DNA from: Gnetum montanum
Taxonomy: Eukaryota > Streptophyta > Gnetopsida > Gnetales > Gnetaceae
Assembly: GCA_015680685.1 (NCBI GenBank)
Contig: MNCI01001921.1
Coordinates: 6,858 to 36,669 of the forward strand
Length of the DNA: 29,812 bases
Direction of reading: 5' to 3'
Below the pieces are notes generated by a model that saw nothing but the letters and a program-made list of their open reading frames with translations, ran no database searches and was not told the origin of the DNA. Shown one piece after another: positions 10,464-21,164 of this stretch (position 1 is the first letter of the stretch; each line of letters opens with the position of its first letter). The position numbers and the translations under genes are program-made.

Positions 10464-11520
10464 TTTTTTCAACCGCTAAAGAATGCCCAGGGTAAAAATC
10501 GATAAAAACAATCCCTCACAGGTACCAGTGCTCATCAAATTTACACCTTAATTAAGTTGTGACACAGTGGATAGCAAGGAACACATGTCACAAGTCGCTG
10601 AGCTTTTGCAGATCTTCTGACAGTGATTTGTAGAATGTTGTATGTGGTTTTGAACATTGAGGATGGTGTTTGCAACTTTGGAGTTTGGAAACAATAGAGA
10701 GCAAGAGAAATTGAGGAGTTGGTGGATCTCATATGAAAGTGGAGGGTTGCTAAATTCTCTGATTAAAAAATGCTAAAATGTTCGGGAATCAGGATTGCCA
10801 AATCCTTCTATGGTATATATTGCAAATATTCTTATACTTCGTGGAGCGTACTCAGATTAAACATTGGATGGACAAGAAGCAAAATATGGAGAAAGAGAAT
10901 TGTTATAAAAACCAAGAAGACATTTCCCATCATGAGAACGATAATGCAGCATGATTGATCTTATTCAAATCCAAGCCAGCTTAACTGGAACGAAGTTATA
11001 CAGGACAATGCAAAGATGGGAGCAAGGGGCTGGACTATGCAGAAGTGACATTATTAAGGATGCAATAAATATGATAAGAGAGAAGGTACGAAGATGTCAA
11101 AATTTCCCACGATGAAGTATTTATAATTGATGTCGCCATAGGCATCTTGGACACTTTAGAATGGAATTTTTTATGCACTGCTTTTTTGAAATCATGGCAG
11201 CATTTAGAAACAAAAGGGAAAGTTATGCTGGTTTCTATATACTTGGTGTCAGCCTCTGTTTTTCTCAGTATAAGATATTTACCTGGAACAATAGTGAATT
11301 TTTATATTTGTATTTTAAAAAAGAGGGGAAAGAATTAGACTGGTCCGTAAGGGAAACTGAAATATTCTTCTAAATCCTGGCCAAGTGGACATTGGTGCAT
11401 GAACCCAATACTACTGCTGCTTTCGAATCGGTCTTATATTTGTGTTGTTGCTGGGGATTTTTGTAGTAACGTTCAGTGTTCACTAATCATTGCTATCCTT
11501 CATGACAACTCAACTCTCGA
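10463..11520. other. Upstream region of the partial FPPS-like copy
   Basis: AT-rich DNA with only short unconvincing frames. Weak similarity to the intact copy's upstream region may exist just before the first exon (TGTGTT followed by CTGGGGATTT against CTGGGATTGA), but no clear promoter is conserved. I see no separate gene. Confidence 0.35.
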
Positions 11521-12700
11521 ATGGAAGAACAAGTTGCCCTCTCAGAAGTGCTCAGAGCCTTGACCATAGGATCTTACCCAAGTACTGACAGTAAATACAG
11601 TGCCCATGGTCTCCATGTTCATGATGATACCATTGATGAGAAATTAAGGTTCATTGCAGTCTATGATGTTCTGAAATCCGAGATTTTGTATGATCCAGAT
11701 GATGTTCAGTACAGTGGAGAATCTCGGAAATGGTTGGAAAAGGTACACTCCTGCTTTGTTTGGGATGTGATTCCTTGTTTGTGCTTTTCAATTTATCGCT
11801 TCAGAATTTGCTCTGGGTTGCATCACTGAGCTCTCTTTCCTTCAAAATTTGTTTTGTTTATTGAATATTTAAGGTAACTTCGTTTGTTTGGTAATAATTT
11901 TTTTAAAAAAAGTTAGGAAACATTGTGAATTGAATAGGAAAGATGATTTCAATCAGCAGTTTTGAGTCTTTTGACTATCAACTCTATACTGATTGTCCTT
12001 TATAATTTATTTATAGTTTTAGTTTTCCTTTGATTTCACCTTTTTCGGATCACCTGATTTTTTCTGGTCTGCGGTGCATGCTGCTGTGGTAAAAGATGCT
12101 GGATTACATGCCTAATTGTAACACCTTGCCCCTGTTTATTTTTTCATATTTGGTATGCATGAGTCTGTTAAGCAATGACCTACTAGTTCTTAAAAAAGAA
12201 ATTTTTTTTTTTTTTTTTTTTTTGCCAACATTTATTGGAGGAGAATCGTCCACCAGTGGTTTTTTTAAAAAACCATAAACGGAATAATTTGTAAGTTGGA
12301 AATTATTGGTATGTGCCAAGTTCTCAGACGAAGTTAATCCCCCTCTCGTTTATGTTGTACCAGGAAAGTAAAACAGAGGTCTTTCTGTAATCAATAGCTT
12401 TAAGATCCTAAAAGGTGGGAGGATAATAGGAAATGAGTTTTTTTTCTAGCATCAACGTTCAGGTGGTGCATTGAATGGGTAAGTTCTCCGATTATTAGAT
12501 TTCCTAACTTTTCAATTTTCAACCATTTTTAGTGCAACTACAATGACTTAAAAAGAAAATCATTAAACTAAAAATTCTTCCGCTTGAAGCATGTTTGATT
12601 TTTCATTTTGCAGCTTTGTGCATGTTGTCTGGTTCTGGATGACATCATGGACAATTTCCAAACAGGACGAGGGCAGCCTTGCTGGTTTAGATTATCCAAT
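11521..12700 (+). pseudogene. Truncated FPPS-like pseudogene, exons 1-4 only
   Basis: Tandem partial copy of the intact gene at 21165. Exons by homology: 11521-11742 (74 codons, open), 12096-12117, 12364-12478 and 12614-12700, with introns of 353, 246 and 135 bp placed as in the intact gene. Exon 1 contains [10 protein letters not shown], identical in both copies. It is broken in several ways. Exon 2 has lost 3 bases. The exon 2/3 junction creates TGA, and the next codon but one is TAA. Exon 3 has 8 T instead of 6, shifting frame. The exon 4 donor is GTATAA instead of GTAAGT. Exon 4 still encodes [13 protein letters not shown], so the first Asp-rich motif survives, but the Gln that binds isopentenyl diphosphate is Cys and the TRRGQ motif reads TGRGQ. 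Exons 5-13 are absent. The N-terminal 35 residues differ from the intact copy. Confidence 0.88.
12199..12223. repeat. Poly-T tract in pseudogene intron 2
   Basis: Homopolymer run of about 25 T between exons 2 and 3 of the partial copy. The intact copy lacks it at the matching place, so it arose after the duplication or marks a small insertion. Confidence 0.85.
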
Positions 12701-13115
12701 GTATAAACACTATTTTCTCATGACTTCTGTGACAATTAACTTCTGGTTTTAAACACAAATACACTGCATTCGTTACATATTATGAAAATCAGCCTAATGC
12801 TGTATTAATATAATGCAATTTTTACCTTGGGCTCATCAATTTATCATCCTTAGAGATCGGTAACGTCTGACTGCTAGTTTTCCTAATATCCTTAAAAAAA
12901 TGTCTCTCTACCTTTAGAGTTAGAAAGAGGGCTACTAGACATATAACTAGGTTGACGTAGATGCATATCAAATTGTGCTTAGGCCAATATCTTCATTACC
13001 AGATAAAAAGGAAATAGTTAATGAAGGTTTGATTCCAACCATTGCCAACCTTAACTCCCTAAATGATTACCGGCAACTCTTTAAGAAGTGTCTTCCTCAT
13101 ACCACACTCTTTGTT
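12701..13115 (+). other. Residual intron 4 homology, end of the duplicated segment
   Basis: The downstream half resembles the far part of intron 4 in the intact gene. In particular 13015-13065 (TTAATGAAGGTTTGATTCCA onward) matches 23075-23125 closely, and 12950-13010 matches the bases just before that block. Similarity fades after about 13115, and no exon 5 follows, so the duplication or a later deletion ended inside intron 4. Confidence 0.7.
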
Positions 13116-14559
13116 CTCCAACACTTGTTAATGCTATAGGATATTACAATAAGGCAATATCATCATTATTTGTGCCTTGCCCCAACTACAAGAAGGCTCA
13201 GTTTAATATTGAATTACCATGATTATTAATATTATGTCCAAAAATTCATATCTAAACCTAGCAATAATCTCTCAACAAGGGTAAGTAGGAATAGTACATA
13301 AAAGGGCTAGTATAATGGTGAAAAATATAGTGATTACAATTTTATTGTAATAAAGTTCTACATTCCTTGATCCTAGAGGTTGTGAAAATCAAGGAGTTTC
13401 TTAACCTTACTTTTATTATTTGGTTTTTTATTTTTCTTTACTTATTAAACTTATAATTTTTAAATTAGGTAATTGAAATATTTTAGGTAATACAAATGGA
13501 AATAAGAATTTGTCTTATTTAAGTAACTAGAAATATGAGTTGCATTTTTTGTAACCCTGATTATGACTGGTGATTAGTGATCGATAGATTTTTAATTCAC
13601 CTCTTATCATTACCTAAAGATTGAGGTAAGTATTGACATGAAAAATTTATTTTCTCAAAAAAAAAAAAAAATTTCCTTGTATTTTTATTTGTAGAATAAG
13701 TGGGAGAATTTTAAATTTCAATCCCTCTTAAAAGAACAAATCAAAGCTTTGTAACATTAAAGCATCAAGAAGGCACTTAAGTAGGTAGAAATAACCTTAA
13801 CGTGGACTTGTTAGAGGAGGAACAAAAGTTAAGAGGGGCAGTTTGTCATGTTCCTATTTGCAAATGAAACTATTTTGTACCAATGATGGTGTTGCTTTGT
13901 AAAAAATGATGTAATTATTGTAAAAGGACACATTGTAATAATAGGCATTTCTTTTAAGGTGACCTTTCAGGGTTTGACCTTAGGTATTTATTCTCGCTAT
14001 TTAGAGGTCAAACTAGCATGGAGTTGTAGGGTTGGTAAAGGTGAGTAATAAGTGTTTGGTGAAGCAAGACAGAAAGGTGATTGATTATCCCTTTTGATCA
14101 AGTACAAGCCTAACCATAGTAACAATGCTAAATTACTTCTAAGGAATAAATGTTAAAGAAAGATAACCCTAAGAAGCCCTTAAAGCATGACCTAGATACA
14201 TTATTTCTATATTAACAAAATTGCTATTTATTTCCTTTTGCATTTTTCCTATGCATTCATTATATATAATGTCGAATGTTATGTATATTTGACATTTGCC
14301 ATGATATCTAGGGACAAGATGTTACACTACTAGTTACAGTTACTAATCCAAAATTGGAAATATATCATCTTGATCTTTAATTGAAGCCAAATTCAAGGGA
14401 TAGACTCCATAAGATCTCTAAACACTAAGAATGTAGGAAAATACAATAGAGAAATGAAAGGTGTTCCTATGCTAGCTCTTCCACCGTTTGAAAATTGAGC
14501 TCATGTGAATAAAGAAGTTAGGGTAATGCTAATAACCTACTCAACCAATTAGGTTTCAT
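13116..14559. other. AT-rich intergenic DNA, nothing recognised
   Basis: No frame on either strand shows family character. There is an A-rich run at 13658-13671. A stretch near 13800-14060 has the feel of LTR sequence, but no termini were found. Confidence 0.4.
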
Positions 14560-15200
14560 GGACCTAAATGGCATCAATAATGCCTTAATCCTTTCAATGG
14601 ATCAAATACCCAAAACTCTTTGGGCTCTTGATGCTTAAAGCCTATCTCTTCTTCAAAACAATTGCCTTCCTCTTCCTTGAAGACTTTGGAACAATAAAGG
14701 TAGCCTTCAACTTCTTCATGCTACCCTTCAAGGTTTGATTATCACTTGGCTCATGATAATGGGTCAGATCTGCAACATTAAACATAAAAGACATGCTAAT
14801 ATCATTAGGCATTAGGATCTCAAAAGTATTTTCATTAATTTTATTCTATATTTTAAAAGGCCTCATCTTCCTAGCTTTCATTTGAAGAAATTAATTTCCA
14901 TCAACTCTTCTTATGCAAATGAATCCATATCAAGTTATCAACTTTAAATTTGGGCTTCTTTTATCCTCAATCTTCTTTTGGAATACAACCTTAGCCTTCT
15001 TTACTAACCTATATCTTACTTGAAAATGCAACTGCTTCATATCTTATATAAATTTAATACTCAATTATGTCTTCCCATAAAAATGTTTTACATCTTTTAA
15101 CATTTTAGAACTAAATCCATAATTTGCCTCAAAAGGACTCTTTCCAATGCTAGAATGAAATGCATTATTATAAGAGCATGGTAAACCACTTGCAGATAAA
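14560..15200 (-). pseudogene. Ty3/gypsy integrase C-terminal fragment
   Basis: The minus strand reads, in order, NNAFHSSIGKSPFEANYGF (matching the plant gypsy core ending in H-S-S-T-G-K-S-P-F-E), a basic RYRLVKKAKVVFQKK-like segment, then KMRPFKI, KINENTFEI and FNVADLTHYHE, corresponding to the N-V-A-D-L-x-P-Y motif near the end of plant gypsy polyproteins. A Lys/Arg-rich tail follows. Stops and small frameshifts break it, for example a TAG after RPFKI. The catalytic integrase core, reverse transcriptase and LTRs are not visible next to it, so this is an isolated 3' pol fragment on the strand opposite to the adjacent LINE. Confidence 0.72.
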
Positions 15201-15399
15201 ATTCTCTCAATGGTTTATTGATCTAGTTTTTGAAGAAAAAATTTTTTTGATAGGGAATGATCTGAAAATAAAAAATACTAATATATCTTAGTATGTAGAA
15301 ACTATGAAGAATTCTAAAGCTTTTGATTTTGATTTACCTAATGATTTATATGAACCCTTATTAAAAGATATCACTGCACAATACATATTTCTATAGATT

Positions 15400-15830
15400 A
15401 TTGGATTTGTTTGCCTAAATAAAGGTTTTACACTAGTGATTTAGGAAAATTCTTAAATGCTATGAAATTAATGTTTTACATGTTCACTATTTTTCTGACT
15501 GTTTTTTTCCTTGCTGAATTGATGAATTTTGAAATGGTTGAGAAAACATTAGACCTTAAAGTCTTTATGGATCAGGGTAATGCTTTTATTGCTTGAAAAT
15601 GAAAAGTGGATTTTGATTCATATTCTTCTGATTATTCTAAAATTCCTTATTGGATTGAATTAGAAAATATTTCTCTTATTTTTTAAATTGTTGAAAGTGA
15701 AATTATTGGTAGCATTAGCACAATCCTAAAGATAGAGTCAAAAATATTACTAGATGGTATTAAGTGGATACTTTATTTTGTAGAGATTAATTTACAATAA
15801 AAGAATATAGAATTAAAACTCAAGGTCGAT
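15400..15830 (+). pseudogene. LINE ORF1-like fragment
   Basis: Plus-strand translation contains KIPYWIELENISLIF and then EIIGSISTILKI, resembling the P-v-W-v-r-l and i-G-s-x-l-G spacing of the DUF4283-type RNA-binding domain of plant L1 ORF1. An upstream hydrophobic segment (LNAMKLMFYMFTIFLTVFF) fits the start of that domain. There are several stops. The assignment rests mostly on position, directly upstream of the endonuclease. Confidence 0.45.
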
Positions 15831-16365
15831 AATAAGTATTTTTCCAAAAAAATTAGATACCATAATTCATTGTGAAGGTCATGCTATTGGAATTTGTCTT
15901 ATTCTTAAAAAAAAAACAAAAAACAAAAAACAAAAACAAAAAAGCTATTCATGAGGAAAATTTTTTTTAGAAAATGTAAATAATGGTATTTTTTTGGAAT
16001 TACAAATGAAATCTTCTTCAACAAGTTCTTAATCTTTTACTAAAGCTTTATATTCTAAAGATGTTAGTAAACTTTTGATATTTAAAAAGAATTCCTTTTT
16101 AGAAAAAAAAAAGTTCAGTAAGGACCAACAATAAAAATACTAATGTAGATGAATTTCACTCAGTGCAACATAAAAAAAAGGTTTGCAAATACTACTTTGA
16201 ATTTAAAAACCTCAAAGATATCTCATTTTCTTTCTACTTCTACTGTTATTCCAAGTATTTTTAATCAATCAATGTTTTTTCACTTATTGGTAACATGGAT
16301 TGCAAGATAAATGTTGAGCTTAAAAATTCAAGGATGGGGACCTCCTTCCCTAAATCTCAATGTTA

Positions 16366-17100
16366 GTTTTATCATGGAATGTTCGGGGCCTTTTTGATAG
16401 GTCCCAAGTAAAGATTACTTGAGAGTATCTTTTAAATTAGCATTTATATGTAGATTTTCTTTTCTTGCAAGAAATTAAGATTTCAGCTCATGATATTAGT
16501 TTTGTTGGTAAATGCATTTTAAGAAATTACATTGTTTTTTTTTTTGGTTACTCATGAAGTTAAAAAAGGAGGTGTTTATATTCTTGTTAATAAAAATTAG
16601 ATTGGAAAAATTTTGAATTTTGGTTTTGACAATCTTAGAAGAGGTATTTGGATTATTTGTCATAGTGAGAAAGGTGACTTTAGACTTTGTAATGTTTATG
16701 CTCCTAATAATTTGAAAGATCAATTAGAGGTTTGGAAATATCTTTTATCTCTACCTAAGGTTCTTTGGATTATTAGAGGTGATTTTAATATGTTTGAAAG
16801 TCATTTAGATAAGCTTGGTGGTCTTTCTCCTAATATGTCTTCTCAAGAAAAAGAAGATTGGTGTCATTTTAAAGAAAAATAATTTTTTTTTATGTTAGCA
16901 CTTTATTCCCATCTCATTCAAATGAGAAGCATTATATTTAGTGTAATTATCAACAAAGAAATGATAGAATTTATTATCAACTTGATAGATTTTACATTTT
17001 TAATGTTTCATTTTGTAAGCCTACAAGAAAAGTAGAAATGCATAAAGATGCTATTTTGTCAAATCATTTTCCTATTAGCATTTTTCTCTTTCATATCAAT
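16366..17100 (+). pseudogene. LINE endonuclease (APE-type) domain, decayed
   Basis: It begins with VLSWNVRGL at 16366, followed by FLFLQEIKIS (the catalytic Glu motif). The open part at 16613-16882 contains CNVYAPN and WIIRGDFNM, the conserved Asp-containing core. Near 17060 LSNHFPIS corresponds to the S-D-H motif, with Asp changed to Asn. In active LINEs this domain nicks target DNA to prime reverse transcription. Stops, frame changes and the lost SDH aspartate show it is dead. Confidence 0.75.
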
Positions 17101-17546
17101 TCTTCATCTTGTGGTAAGCATGAGTTTTTTCATATAAATGTTAATATATTTATAGGATCCATTGGGAAAAATATTTTGAAGTCTTTATGTAATGTAGGTA
17201 AAAAAAAGCCTATGAGTATTATTGGTTGGATTGATTGGTGATAACAAACTACTTGTAGAGTTAGAAATTATGCTAGATGATTTGGAAAGCAATTTGCTAA
17301 GTATAAGCATCAAGTTAAAAAAGATATTAAAGAATCTATAAAGTAAATGCAAATTATTTTAGATTAAAATCCCTTGATTTTAAAACTCAAAAAGCCTTAA
17401 CTAAAGCTTATTATGGTAAACAATGTTGGGATACTTTTGAAGCTAAAAGTGCGCTCACTAAAAATCTCATAGGTTGGCTAAAATTTGAACATAAACCATG
17501 CAAGGAATTTTTTAAATTTCTAAAAAGTAAGGGTCAAGGACCTAAA

Positions 17547-18700
17547 TTGGAATCACTTTATATAAATGATTCCATCATCAAAAATCCTAAGACTATTAAC
17601 AATTTTTTGACAAAGTATTTTCTTCTATTTTTTGTATGCATATTCCTTCAAGGCCTTTTGTATGCATATTCCTCATCTTATTATAGAAGTATTCTCGAAT
17701 TAAAAGTTACACCAAAAGAAATCAAAGTAGCAACCTTTAGTTTAGTAGATAGTAAAACTCTAAGTTTTGATGGTATTCCTATTGAATTCTTTAAGAAGCA
17801 TTGGGACATCATTGGAGATGATCTCTTGCATGTTTTCCAAAAAGCCATTAAAAAAGTTTCTCTTGGTAAAAATATTAATAAAAATGTGATTCATCTTCTT
17901 CCTAAGAATGAAGATCTTCAACATATTGGTAATTGAAGGGCTATTACTCTTCTTAGCAATACTTATAAAATTTTAGCTAAACACATAGCTTGCCCAATTC
18001 ATAAGGTTATTGAAGATATTATCAAACTTAAGCAAACTAGTTTTGTTAAAGGTAGACATATCTTAAATAATGTTATTACAAGTTAGGAGGGAATGTAGTG
18101 GGCTTATGATACTAACCAAGACATTTATTAAATTTTATTATGCCAAAGCTTATGATAAGATTAAATGAAATTTCATTATCTCTTGTCTTTATAAACTATA
18201 ATGTGCTAATTATTTTATTTGACTTGTCCATATCCTACTCATTGATGCTAATGTTCAAGTTACTACTAAGTTTGGATTACATTACTCCTTTTCTCTTCAA
18301 TGGTTAGTTCATCAAGGTTGTGCTCTAGCTCCTAATCTTTTATTATTATTGTAGATTTTTTTTACATAATATGCATTATGATCTACAAAGTAATTTCATT
18401 AAGGGAATTTCAATTAATGATCAAGATACACAATTACTTAGTATGCAGTTTGTAGATAAATTTTTTTATGATCAACAATTCTCTATAACATATCAATACT
18501 CTTTTAGCTAAAATGGACGATTACTACATGTTATCTGGCTCTTGGATCAATCGGCAAAAATCAACTATTTATTGTAATGGCAATATTGATAAGTAGGTTA
18601 CTCTCAAGCCTTGAAAAATCTTGAAAAATTTTTTTGTTTTCAAAATTTTAGCAATACCTTTTTCTTGGGCTCATTCTAAAACTTCTTATGTGAGAATTGA
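17547..18700 (+). pseudogene. LINE reverse transcriptase, decayed
   Basis: The open stretch 17547-17936 carries DGIPIEFFKKHWDIIGDDLL, the classic N-terminal reverse transcriptase motif of plant L1 elements, then INKNVIHLLPK. In the same frame after a stop come AITLLSNTYKILAKHIA and QTSFVKGRHILNNVI. Around 18450 QFVDKFFYD stands where F-A-D-D is expected, so the catalytic YADD/FADD box is destroyed. Frameshifts and stops follow. Confidence 0.75.
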
Positions 18701-19387
18701 TTGTATTATCAATTGGTTTCTCTGGTCTACTAAGTAACATAGAAAAGGTTTTTTGAGAGTTGTTTGGGATATTTGCACTAGTAGCAAGAAAGATGGAGAA
18801 CTTAGTCTCATTAACTATTATAACCAAGGTATTTCTCTTGTAGCAAAATGGATTGCAAAGTGTATTAATGAAGATGATGTTTGGATGCTCCTTTTAAGAA
18901 ATAGACATATGCAAGAAAAACCTAAGAATGATAATAGTTGGTCTTCTAATAACTTTCTTCATTATCTTCTTTTTCCTTAGGCCATTTTTATTCCTAGTTC
19001 TCCAATTGTCAAACAAATTTGGAAGACATGGTGCAAGTTTAGTAAATATTGAAATTACAATCATATTACAATTTGAGAAGATATGTTTAAGTAAATTAAC
19101 CCATGGTGGCTCCTTTCAATGAAAGAGCTTGGGCTAATAAAACATCTAGATTTTTTACTACCTGGAGTAGATTTGGTATCATTGCAGTTTCATGTTTGCG
19201 TATGCATGATAGATGGATTACTTGGAATGAAACTTCTAGCATCTATGATTTAAATGGAAAGAGAGAGAAAAAATTAAAAAATCAATTTCTAGTCTTAAGA
19301 TTTTATTTAAAGTTGACAACAATTTGCATCAAGCTTTTCCAAATATTTTTTGGAAGGATGATAGACATGTTTTTCCTTTTAATTTGA

Positions 19388-20085
19388 AAGTTGCTTATGA
19401 CATTATTACAAAGAATGATTTTATTTATAAAAAAATTAATAAGGCCTAAAAAATACAATTATCATCATACTTTTGGATGAAAAAAAATAAATTTGTGTTT
19501 TTTTTATGGTGTCTTATTCATTAAGGTCTTTATATAATCACTTTTAAACATATGGGAAATGTTTCTCCTCAACCAAGGATAGTCTCCTATGGGCCCTATT
19601 GTTACAAGACCATAACAACTTGCATCTTCTCTCATGAATGTAGAAGGTCTTAATAACCTAGGTCAATCACGTGAAGTGATTGCATGCACTACTAACTATT
19701 TTCTAATTGATTAGTTTTTGCTTGGTCCTGCCATGTTAGTGGCTTTTGTTTTGAAAGGACATTTTGTCCCACATGTTTTGAACTTCTTTTAAATAATTAG
19801 CTTTTGAATTTTCTTTAAAATGACACACAACAATATTCTAAAAATGCAACATTTTTAATATCTAATCTTGATATATTCTTGTTATATATTCATATGTGAA
19901 CCCTAGAAATGTTTGGGCTCCGGATGGAGGATAAGAAATTGATACCTTTCAGAATCGGTAAACATTCATGAAGAAAAAAATAAAAAAATAAAAAAAAAAC
20001 AAAAAATAAAAAACATAACATGTAGCAAAATCACTAAATCCTTTTTGGTTTATCTTTCAGACCGTAAGGTATGTTGTCAATAAAA
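19388..20085 (+). mobile_element. LINE 3' region with A-rich tail
   Basis: Little coding character remains. An A-rich stretch interrupted by single T or C bases lies at about 19973-20017. It is the likely decayed poly(A) tail of the upstream LINE. The duplicated target site was not recognised. Confidence 0.5.
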
Positions 20086-20270
20086 GATCTGTCCTACAAA
20101 ATCTTCAAATCAGATCTGTTGTCGAAAATCACCAAATCCGTAATCTGCGTCATAACTAATCGTCTCATCCTAAATCTGCATCATAATGTCCTAGAAAATC
20201 TTCAAATCAGATCTGTTATAGACTTTTATAAATCACATAACTATTTTGAAATAATCGTCTCATCATAACT
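20086..20270. repeat. Diverged tandem repeat, period about 99 bp
   Basis: GTCCTA(C/G)AAAATCTTCAAA followed by TCAGATCTGTT occurs at about 20090-20120 and again at 20189-20219. CGTCTCATC and CATAACTAATC motifs occur after or between both copies, partly reshuffled. It lies about 0.9 kb upstream of the intact gene. Confidence 0.75.
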
Positions 20271-20787
20271 AATCTGGGATCGGGGGTATTTGACAGACCG
20301 TTTGAGCAACAGGAACGGAGAAAAATTGTAATAATAATTGGTTGACCCCTGCCATGCCAATGTTGGTACGTTTAGTGCGGAGTTTCCCATCTATAGTTAG
20401 AGGAAAAAAGAAAAAAAGGTGGTTCCGACATCCCTAGTTAAAAAAAGAAAAATAGCGCATAACTATTTTTTTTGAAAATGCAAGCTGAACTTCCAGTGCA
20501 GCAGGAGGGTTGGAATTTCAAAATCCTAGCAGGCCACACCTTCGACTCTGTTATTTTATAGAGATTGCCGAGAAGCAATGATAAATCCAGCATCATGGGG
20601 CCAATATTCGCAACTAGACATCAATTTATTTATGTATTTATTTTATGGGTTCCACAATGGGGATGGATGCAAGGAAAACGCACAAGCAAATGGGAACAGA
20701 GGTTGGACATTGCCAAGCTGACGCAGATATCACATCGTTCACGGTACTATCACCAGGATATTGCTATACTGCTCACGGGATCTGAAG

Positions 20788-20810
20788 AATAATAATAATA
20801 ATAATAATAA
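20788..20810. repeat. (AAT)n microsatellite
   Basis: About seven to eight AAT units, roughly 355 bases upstream of the chosen start codon and just before the candidate CCAAT and TATA elements. Confidence 0.95.
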
Positions 20811-21072
20811 GAACAGAAGTGGAAAACATATGTTTTTTAGTGGGAAGTGAACCAAATTCCAATAAGGAAGCGTATATTTCATGGCTGTCGTTGTAGGCAA
20901 ACTGTGCGGACATGGAAGTGCTTGAATTCTCCAATATCTGATTTCCTAAAACGATGACAGGGTTTTAAAACAAAAAATGGTGGTAATGAACCAGTGATGG
21001 ATTTCGTACGCCCTGTATCGTCTGTTTTAGTTCAGTGTGGCAGGCAGGGGTTCGTTGCCAGAAACCGTTAAA

Positions 21073-21147
21073 ATGCATTACCACGTGCGGGAGTTCACTA
21101 CTCTATCTATTTTGACTGAAAGTTTTGTGTTTCGTTCCTGGGATTGA
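21073..21147 (+). promoter_or_regulatory. Possible upstream ORF, 24 codons
   Basis: An ATG at 21073 opens a 24-codon frame (MHYHVREFTTLS...) ending at TGA 21145-21147, 17 bases before the main ATG and in another frame. If the transcript starts upstream of 21073 it would be scanned first and could reduce translation of the main ORF. If the leader is shorter it is irrelevant. Confidence 0.3.
21082..21087. promoter_or_regulatory. G-box CACGTG
   Basis: Perfect palindromic CACGTG, flanked CC...CGG, 78 bases before the start codon. It is the known binding core for plant bZIP and bHLH factors, including those acting in light, ABA and jasmonate responses. Function here is inferred from position only, and it also falls inside the possible upstream ORF. 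Confidence 0.4.
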
Positions 21148-21164
21148 AGATTGGCCCGTTACAC

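Larger units (their letters stand above)
15300..20017 (+). mobile_element. L1-type LINE remnant, about 4.7 kb
   Basis: The parts come in canonical order on the plus strand: an ORF1-like stretch (15400-15830), an endonuclease domain (16366-17100), a reverse transcriptase region (17547 to about 18700), a C-terminal part that is open at 18753-18980 and 19103-19387, then a 3' region and an A-rich tail (about 19973-20017). Many stops and frameshifts make it non-functional. It lies wholly between the two FPPS-like copies and accounts for much of the distance between them. The 5' limit is approximate and no target-site duplication was identified. Confidence 0.7.
20271..21164 (+). promoter_or_regulatory. 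Upstream region of the intact FPPS-like gene
   Basis: This 0.9-kb stretch has no gene. Candidate core promoter elements are a CCAAT at 20859-20863 and TATATTT at 20873-20879, which would give a 5' leader of roughly 250 bases. An (AAT)n run lies at 20788-20810. A CACGTG G-box is at 21082-21087. The transcription start is not visible from sequence, so the G-box could be promoter or leader. The TATA assignment is weak. Confidence 0.4.

Noticed and set aside
11147-11373. Two overlapping ORFs upstream of the partial FPPS-like copy
   Set aside because: Low-complexity Phe/Tyr/Lys-rich translations in AT-rich DNA, no known motif, and absent upstream of the intact copy.
21144-21164. Extension of the FPPS-like ORF to a start at 21144
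   Set aside because: The codon at 21144 is TTG, which is not a normal nuclear start in plants. The first in-frame ATG after the upstream stop is 21165.
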